From the NCBI GenBank assembly GCA_023101885.1, contig JALPQD010000641.1, positions 597,842 to 661,841 of the forward strand: a DNA stretch of 64,000 nucleotides. The letters run 5' to 3'. The DNA is from Typhlomys cinereus (Eukaryota > Chordata > Mammalia > Rodentia > Platacanthomyidae). Below are positions 58,060 through 64,000 of the stretch, in pieces. Numbering within the stretch: the first letter of the stretch is position 1; every line of letters begins with the position of its first letter. The notes under the pieces are model-generated. The model was not told the DNA's origin, did not search any database, and saw nothing but the letters and a program-made list of their open reading frames with translations. Both the position numbers and the translations under genes were made by a program.

Positions 58060-61000
58060 CTAGGAGCCACCTATTAGGGAGTAAATACGGCGCTTAATTT
58101 TCTGGGTTTGGGATACTTCACTTAATATAATTGTTTCTAATGACATCCATTTCCTAGCAAATTCCAGTAATTCATCATTTTTTATGGCTGAGTAGTACTC
58201 CATTGTATAGATGTACCACAGTTTCCTTATCCACTCGTCAACTGTTGGACATTTGGGTTGATTCCATGACTTTACTATTGTAAACAGTGCTGCTATGAAC
58301 ATGGTCGTGCTTGTGCTATCGAGGTGAACCTCTGCTGCATGGGGGGGGTTATTCCCAAAAGTGGAATAGCAGGGTCATATGGCATTTCAATTTGTAATTT
58401 CTTTAAGAATCTCCAGATGGCTCGCCAGAGTGGCTGTATGAGCCTGCATTCCCACCAGCAATGTAGGAGAGTTCCCCTGTCTCCACCTCCTCTCCAGCAT
58501 TTGGTGTTGTGTGTATTGTGGATTTTGGCCATCCTGACCGGGGTGAGATGATATCTCAGGGAAGTTTTGATTTGCATTTCCCTGATGGCTAAAGAAGTGG
58601 AGCATTTTTGAAGATATTTGTTAGACATTTTAATTGCATCCCTGGTAAAGTTTCTTTTAAGTTCCAGGACCCATTTTTTAATTGGACCATTGGTTTCCTT
58701 GGTATTTAGTTTTCTAAGTTTTTTGTGCACTCTGGACAGTAGAGCTCTATCAGATATGTGGTTAGTGAAGATTTTCTCCCATTCAGTGGGTTGCCTTTGA
58801 GCTTGTGTTACAATCTCTTTATCTGAACAGAAGCTCTTTAATTTCACAAGATCCCAACTGTTGAGAGTTGGTAGCAGTGACTGTGCCATTGAGTGTCTGT
58901 TTAGGAAATGTTGGCATAGCCCAATCAGTTTGAGGGAGATCCCTATCTTTTCAACTATGGTTTTTATAGTCTCTGGCCTGATATCAAGGTCCTTGATCCA
59001 TTTGGAGTTAAGTCTTGTACATGGTGACAAGTATGGGTCCAACTTTAATCTTCTGCATGTGGAGATCCAGTTTTGCCAGCACCATTTGTTGAAGATGCTG
59101 TTCTTTTTCCATTGGATTCTTTGGGCCCCTTTGTCAAAGACCAAATGGCTGTAACTTTGTGGGCTTATATCTGGGTCTTCAATCCTTATCCATTGATCTG
59201 TGTGTCTATTTTGGAGCCAGTACCAGGCTGTCTTTATAACTATGGATTTGTAGTATAGACAGGTTTGGTATGGCAATATCTCCAGCAGTGTTTTTGTTAC
59301 TCAGGATTTTCTTTGCTATCCTGGGTCTTTTGTGCCTCCATATGAACTTTGAGATTGTTTGGTCAACCTCTTTGAAGAATTGCTTTGGGATTTTAATTGG
59401 TATAGCATTGAATTTGTATATTGCCTTTGGTAGGATGGTCATTTTTATGATGTTGATTCTGCCAATCCAGGAACAAGGGAGGTCTTTCCACCTTCTGGTG
59501 TCTTCTGCTATTTCTTTCTTTAAGGTTTTAAAGTTTTCATTGTAAAGTTGTTTTACCTCCTTAGTTAGGTTTATACCAAGGTATTTCATTTTTTTAGGGG
59601 CTATAGTAAATGGGATTGTGTCTCTCAAGGCTTTTTCACTTCTTTCATTCTGGGCATATAAGGAGGCATCTGATTTTTGCACATTTATTTTGTATCCTGC
59701 CACCCTGTTGAACTTCTCAATTAGTTCCAGGAGCTTCCTGGTGGAGTTTTTGGGATCCCTCAGGTATAAGATCATGTCATCTGAAAATAGGGATAGTTTG
59801 ACTTCTTCCTTGCTGATTTGAATCCCTCTTATGTCCCTTGCTTGTCTTATGGCTTCGGCTAAGACTTCAAGAACAATATTGAATAGAAGTGGTGAGAGTG
59901 GACAGACTTGTCTAGTTCCTGATCGAAGTGGGAATGCTTCCAATTGTTCCCCATTGAGCATAATCCTTGCTGTGGGCTTGTTGTATACAGCTTTTATTAT
60001 ATTGATAAAGGTTCCTTCTGTTCCTACTGTCTCTAGTGTTTTGATCATAAAAGGCTGTTGGATCTTGTCAAAAGCTTTTTCTGCATCTATCGAGAGTATC
60101 ATGTGGTCTTGGACTTTGGACTGCTTTACATGATGAATTACATTTATTGATTTTCGTATGTTGACCCAACCTTGTGTGGCGGGGATGACGTCTACTTGGT
60201 CCCCGTGAATGATCTTTTTAATGTGTTTTTGAATCCGATTTGCTAAGACTTTTTTGAGAATCTTTCGTCTGTGTTCATCAGAGAGATCGGCCTATAGTTT
60301 TCTTTTTTAAGTGAGTCTTCATTAGGTTTTGGGATTAAAACGATATTAGCTTCTTAGAAGGAATTTGGTAGTGTTCCTTCCTTTGCTATTTGATGGAGCA
60401 GTTTAAGGAGTATTGGTGTTATTAACTCCTTAAATGTCTGGTAGAACTCTGTGCTGAATCCATCTGGTCCAGGGCATTTTTTGGTGGGAAGATTTGAGAT
60501 TACTTCTTCAATTTCCTCATATGTTATAAGACTATTTAAATAATTCACAACTTCCTGATTCAAATTAGGTAGGTTATCTTTACTTAGAAATTCATCCATC
60601 TCTTTTGTGTTGTCAAATTTCACAGAATATAAGTTTTTGAAATATGATGTTATAATTCTCTGGATTTCTTGGGTATTGATAGTGATAACTCCATGTTCAT
60701 TTCTAATTTTGTTAATTTGGGTTTTCTCTCTCTTGCTTTTGGTTAATTTAGCTAGGGGTGTATCAATTTTATTGATTTTTTCAATGAACCGGCTTTTTGA
60801 CTGGTTGATTTTTTTCTATTGTTTTCTTAATCTTGTTTTCAGGTATTTCTCCCCTTATTTTGCTAATCTCCTCTCTTCTACTACTTTTGGGATCAGATTG
60901 CTCTAGTTTCTCTAAAGCTTTAAGCTGCATTGTTAAGTTGTTTATTTCTGATATTTCCATTTTTTTGATGTAGGCATTAAGAGGTATGATCTTACCTCGT

Positions 61001-61875
61001 AGAACCGCTTTCATTGTGTCTCAGAGATTTTGGTAAGTTGTATTTTCATTATCATTCGCTTTCAGGAAATCTTGAATTTCCTTTTTAATTTCTTCCTGAA
61101 TCCAGTTCTCATTCAGCATCATATTGTTAAGTTTCCAGGCGTTAGTGTATTTTCTCTTGTTTGTTGTGTTGTGGATGTCCAGCTTTAGGCCATGGTGGTC
61201 TGATAGGGCACAGGCTAGGATATCAACTTTTTTGTATATGTGTAGATTCGTTTTGTAGGCCAATATGTGATCTATTTTGGAGAAAGTTCCGTGTGCTGCT
61301 GAGAAAAATGTGTGTATTCTTTGGTGCGTGGGTGAAAAGTTCGATAGAGATCTGTAAGGTCCATTTCTTTCAGGGTTTGATTAAGTTCCAAAGTGTCTCT
61401 GTTAAGCTTTTGACCTGTTGATCTATCCCATGTTGAGAGGGCGGTGTTGAAGTCCCCAAGAATTATCGTTTGGGGGTTGATTTCTTGCTTTAGACGCTGT
61501 AGGGTTTTCTTAATGAATGTGGAGGGGCCCGTATTGGGTGCATATATGTTCAGTATTGTGAAGTCTTCCTTGTGAATTGTACCTGTGACTAAAATGTAGT
61601 ATCCATCCGTGTCTCTTATAATTTTCTTTGGTTTGAAGTCCACTTTGTCTGATATCATAATGGCTACCCCTGCCTGTTTTCTGCTTCCATTTGCTTGTAG
61701 CATTGTTGACCAGCCTCTTATTTTTATCTTTTGTGGTGAGATGGGTTTCCTGCAGGCAGCAGATTGATGGATTGTGATTTTTAATCCAAATTTGTAATCT
61801 GTGTCTCTTGATTGGTGAATTAATTCCATTAACATTTAGTGTTATAATGGAGAAAGTATTTTTAATTCCAGACAT
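58060..61875 (-). pseudogene. L1 ORF2 (endonuclease/reverse transcriptase), multiple frameshifts
   Basis: The start ATG at 61875 encodes MSGIKNTFSIITLNVNG. Endonuclease residues are recognisable: the LNVNGINSP and CCLQETHL motifs (61875-61740), GDFNTAL (near 61450) and SDHHGLKLDI (near 61200). Frames shift near 61730, near 61300 (extra CA) and again before the reverse transcriptase. Reverse transcriptase motif A (SIDAEKAFD) is normal. Motif B reads TRQVCPLSP instead of TRQGCPLSP (about 59910). Motif C reads FSDD instead of the FADD seen in the copies at 41833 and 45134 (about 59780). The C-terminal part is open from 59276 to 58293 and ends at 58060. It is non-functional as written. Confidence 0.92.
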
Positions 61876-61894
61876 TTATTATGTTTAGTAGTTT

Positions 61895-62996
61895 TTATAA
61901 GTATATTGCTTCGCTTTTAATGGTGTTATACTTGCCTTCTGCTCTCCTGGATATGCCTGTTTTTTTTTCTTCATGCTTGAGTATCATTTCTAGCATTTTT
62001 TGAACGCCTGGTTTGGTGGACATGTATCCCTTCAAGTTGTCTTTGTGCTGGAAGAGTTTTCTTTCTCCCTCGATCATGACGGATCGTTTTGCAGGGTAAA
62101 TCAGTCTGGGTTGACATTTTTGCTTATTCAATACTTGAAGTATGTCTCTCTAAGCTCTTCTTGCTTTTACTGTTTCGACTGAGAAGTCATTTGTTATTTT
62201 AATAGGTTTACCTTTAAAAGTGACTTGTTTTTTCTCTCTTGAAGCTCTCAGCACCAGTTCTTTATCTTGAATGTGGAGTGTTTTAACTATTATTTGCCGT
62301 GGCGAGCTTCTGTTTTGGTCGTATCTGTTTGGGGTGCGGAATGCCTCTTGTATGTGTATGGGCCTCTCTTTTTTTAGATGAGGAAAGTTTTCCTTGATGA
62401 TCATTTGAAAAATTTCCTCATGGGTGGTATTTTGAGATTCTTGCTCTGGTATTCCATGAATATGCATGTTAGCCTTCTTCTTTAGGGTGTCCCATATCTC
62501 TTGGATATTTCTCTCAAGTATCTTTTTGGCTTTAACGACCTCTTCCATTGAGCTGGTTAATACTCCCACTTTATCTTCAAGGTCTGAAATTCTGTTTTCT
62601 GCTTCCTTAGTTCTGCTGATAAGACTCTCTGTGGAGTTCTGGGTTGAAGATAACTTGTCTTTTAGCTCAATTTTAAACTCTGCTTGAGTCTGTTTTAACT
62701 GCTCTATGCCAGTTTTTGTTTCTTGCACTGTTTTTCTCAACTCCTCCAAGTGTCTGTTGTGTTCCTTTTCAAAGCGATTGATTCGATTATTTAATTCCTC
62801 CCGGATTTCCTCTTTCATAGTATTGAACATGGTAATGATCATATGTTGAAAGTCGTTATCCTGGGTCAGGCTTTCATGGCCATTTTCCGTGGGTTTGTTC
62901 TGGTTGGAGTCTTAACATTATGGGATTAATTCCTTCAGTGGGAGATTTTTTTACTTGAGTGTTGTTTCTCATGGATTTGCACTTTGACTTTGGCAT
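61895..62996 (-). pseudogene. L1 ORF1 (RNA-binding chaperone), frameshift and stop
   Basis: ORF1p coats L1 RNA as a coiled-coil trimer. The expected start ATG (62996-62994, MPKSKCKS) opens a 40-codon frame that hits TGA at 62876-62874. The body of the protein lies one frame over, from about 62880 (first ATG at 62842). That frame has a coiled coil (MIITMFNTMKEEIREEL onward, to about EDKVGVLTSSMEEVVKAKK), an RNA-recognition region (MHIHGIPEQE) and the C-terminal domain (ASREKKQVTFKGKPIKITND). An in-frame TAG at 62152-62150 after VKARRA interrupts it. The same frame then continues, with CQPRLIYPAKRSVMIEGERK, to the stop at 61895. ORF2 begins about 19 bases later. Confidence 0.9.
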
Positions 62997-63393
62997 TGTC
63001 GTTTTAACTCTTAAGATCTTCTTTCAATTTCTGTGCGTTTTTAACTAATCTGAATTATTTTATCTGGGGTTCTGGGGGTGGGCAGGGACGGAGCTTACCT
63101 AGGTTGTGGTGAGCCCCGGCTGGACAGCACAAGTCCTGGGCGGCGGAGTGGGGGAAGGGAGGATGGGGTGTTGGTGGGGAGCGCTATTTAACCTGGGGGT
63201 AGCTGGGGCGGGTCCCGGGCACATAGGCGGTGTCCTCCTCCCAAGCCCTGCAGGGCTCCGGCTGGATGGCAGGAGGAGCTGGGTTCCTTGGGCTGCTGGG
63301 CTTCTGGGGGTGGGCGGGGGAGGAGCTTACCTAGATCGCGGTGAGGCCCGGCTGGACTGTGCGGGTCCCGGGCGGTGGAGTGGGGGAAGGGAG
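62997..63393 (-). promoter_or_regulatory. L1 5' UTR with tandem promoter monomers
   Basis: GC- and CpG-rich, unlike all surrounding sequence. A unit starting 'ttctgggggtgggc' on plus is present from 63070 and again, partially, from 63302, a period of 232 bp. Both contain 'ggagcttacctag', '..ggtgag.cccggctggac' and 'gtgggggaaggga'. Monomer-based promoters are known from mouse and rat L1, where each monomer adds promoter activity. Only about 1.4 units are present here. Confidence 0.85.
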
Positions 63394-63412
63394 CTAGATC
63401 ATTCTATATCTT

Positions 63413-64000
63413 GTATATTCTGTCCTCTCCAGTTTCTTCCACATCTAGGTCAATCATGCCTTACGGTGTTGTTGAGTGAGTTTTATTGCATGTAGTTCTC
63501 ATCACTTCAGTTTCTCCACCAAAAAACCAGAAATTTAGTCTGTTCTATTGTGAGTGCTCACCTACACCAGACCCTCTTGTAGGGACAGTGATGCTCATGA
63601 CTCCTGACTCATTCTACATGTCCTGAGCCATAAATTTCTCTCTCTCTCCTTTCCCCATCTCTCACCCAAAGCCTATGACCTTGCAACTGTGTTTCTGTGA
63701 TATTGGTATAACCTTCTCTATACTTCAGTTCTGCGAAATCTAAGTTCATTTATGAAATATATCACAGTGTCAACATAAGCAAAAGGATTCTGAATTTTTC
63801 TTTTACGATTATGCAGAGATGAAGTCAAACCTCTCTATATGAGAGTCTCAACGTAACACGCAAGGAAAATTATTCTTTTCCTTATACTCCTACTTGCCAT
63901 CTCCAGTCCAAGCCAACATCCCTGCCTCTCTTCAAGATGATTCATGCCAGATAGCATTGCCATTCACGTGACCTTGAAATTTCCTAATACTTTGATATAT
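63413..64000. other. Single-copy flank, no gene seen
   Basis: Target DNA of the full-length L1. No recognisable exon or repeat. Confidence 0.4.

Larger units (their letters stand above)
57249..63393 (-). mobile_element. Full-length L1 with target-site duplication
   Basis: A complete minus-strand L1 of about 6145 bp: 5' UTR with promoter monomers (63393-62997), ORF1 (62996-61895), ORF2 (61875-58060), and a 3' UTR (58059-57249) with G-rich tract and A-rich tail. A 19-bp direct repeat with one mismatch flanks it (57230-57248 and 63394-63412, 'tagataattctatatctt' type). The 3' UTR lacks about 240 bp present at 39110-39350, with the break at about 57893. Both ORFs are broken, so it cannot move by itself. 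Confidence 0.95.

Noticed and set aside
63070..63393. CpG-rich stretch as a host-gene promoter or CpG island
   Set aside because: It lies exactly between L1 ORF1 and the target-site duplication and has tandem monomers, so it is the L1 5' UTR.
1..64000. CRISPR array, bacterial defence system, integron or phage
   Set aside because: No regularly spaced repeats, no compact operons and no prokaryotic coding density. All features are mammalian retroelements.

Overview
The window looks like intergenic or intronic DNA of a mammal, most likely a myomorph rodent. The evidence is layered LINE-1 insertions with an Lx-like 3' UTR substrate, B4/RSINE1-class SINEs with an ID-like tRNA head, another tRNA-headed SINE with CA or AAAT tails, MaLR-like LTR pieces, and mammal-wide L2/MIR remnants. 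I found no host protein-coding exon, no complete RNA gene and no CRISPR array. All substantial coding capacity is LINE-1 (L1), and every L1 reading frame I examined is broken.

Layout, left part (1-27116). This part consists of two imperfect, partly duplicated blocks. Block A occurs at 1-7640 and 16426-24298. It carries a pile-up of plus-strand L1 segments: a composite 3' part, a second 3' end of another subfamily, then a nearly full-length L1. Block B occurs at 11727-14488 and 24299-27116. It carries a MaLR-like LTR end, a GAAA microsatellite, a 3'-only L1 insertion with a 21-bp target-site duplication, an old L1 remnant and a TG microsatellite. A ten-N scaffold gap (11717-11726) lies directly before the first B copy, and A2 joins B2 at exactly the base where B1 starts after that gap. 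A1, B1 and above all A2 are full of one-base insertions and deletions relative to each other. Together these point to gap filling with poorly corrected long reads or an unmerged haplotype, rather than a biological tandem duplication. Between the blocks lie cleaner single-copy segments (about 9590-11716 and 14489-16425) with old L2, L1 and LTR remnants.

Layout, right part (27117-64000). Sequence quality is good here. An Lx-like L1 3' UTR (27255-28130) is followed by scattered SINEs, L2/MIR remnants, microsatellites, and ten young L1 insertions or fragments, all on the minus strand. The best is a full-length L1 (57249-63393) with a 19-bp target-site duplication, a 5' UTR containing about 1.4 copies of a 232-bp promoter monomer, ORF1 and ORF2. 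Its ORF1 has a frameshift and an in-frame stop. Its ORF2 has several frameshifts plus two substitutions in the reverse transcriptase core. The longest open frame of the window (40586-41833) is a chimera of translated L1 3' UTR and an L1 reverse transcriptase domain.

The most unusual small item is a 38-nt copy of the 5' half of elongator tRNA-Met (37863-37900). It ends in the anticodon loop and is flanked by a 16-bp direct repeat, which fits a retroposed tRNA half. Other points of interest are a threefold repeat of a SINE promoter head, 5' truncation points of short L1 inserts clustering just upstream of the G-rich 3' UTR tract, and paired 3' UTRs of two L1 subfamilies in the same order at two loci. 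I see no evidence of a new multi-gene system.
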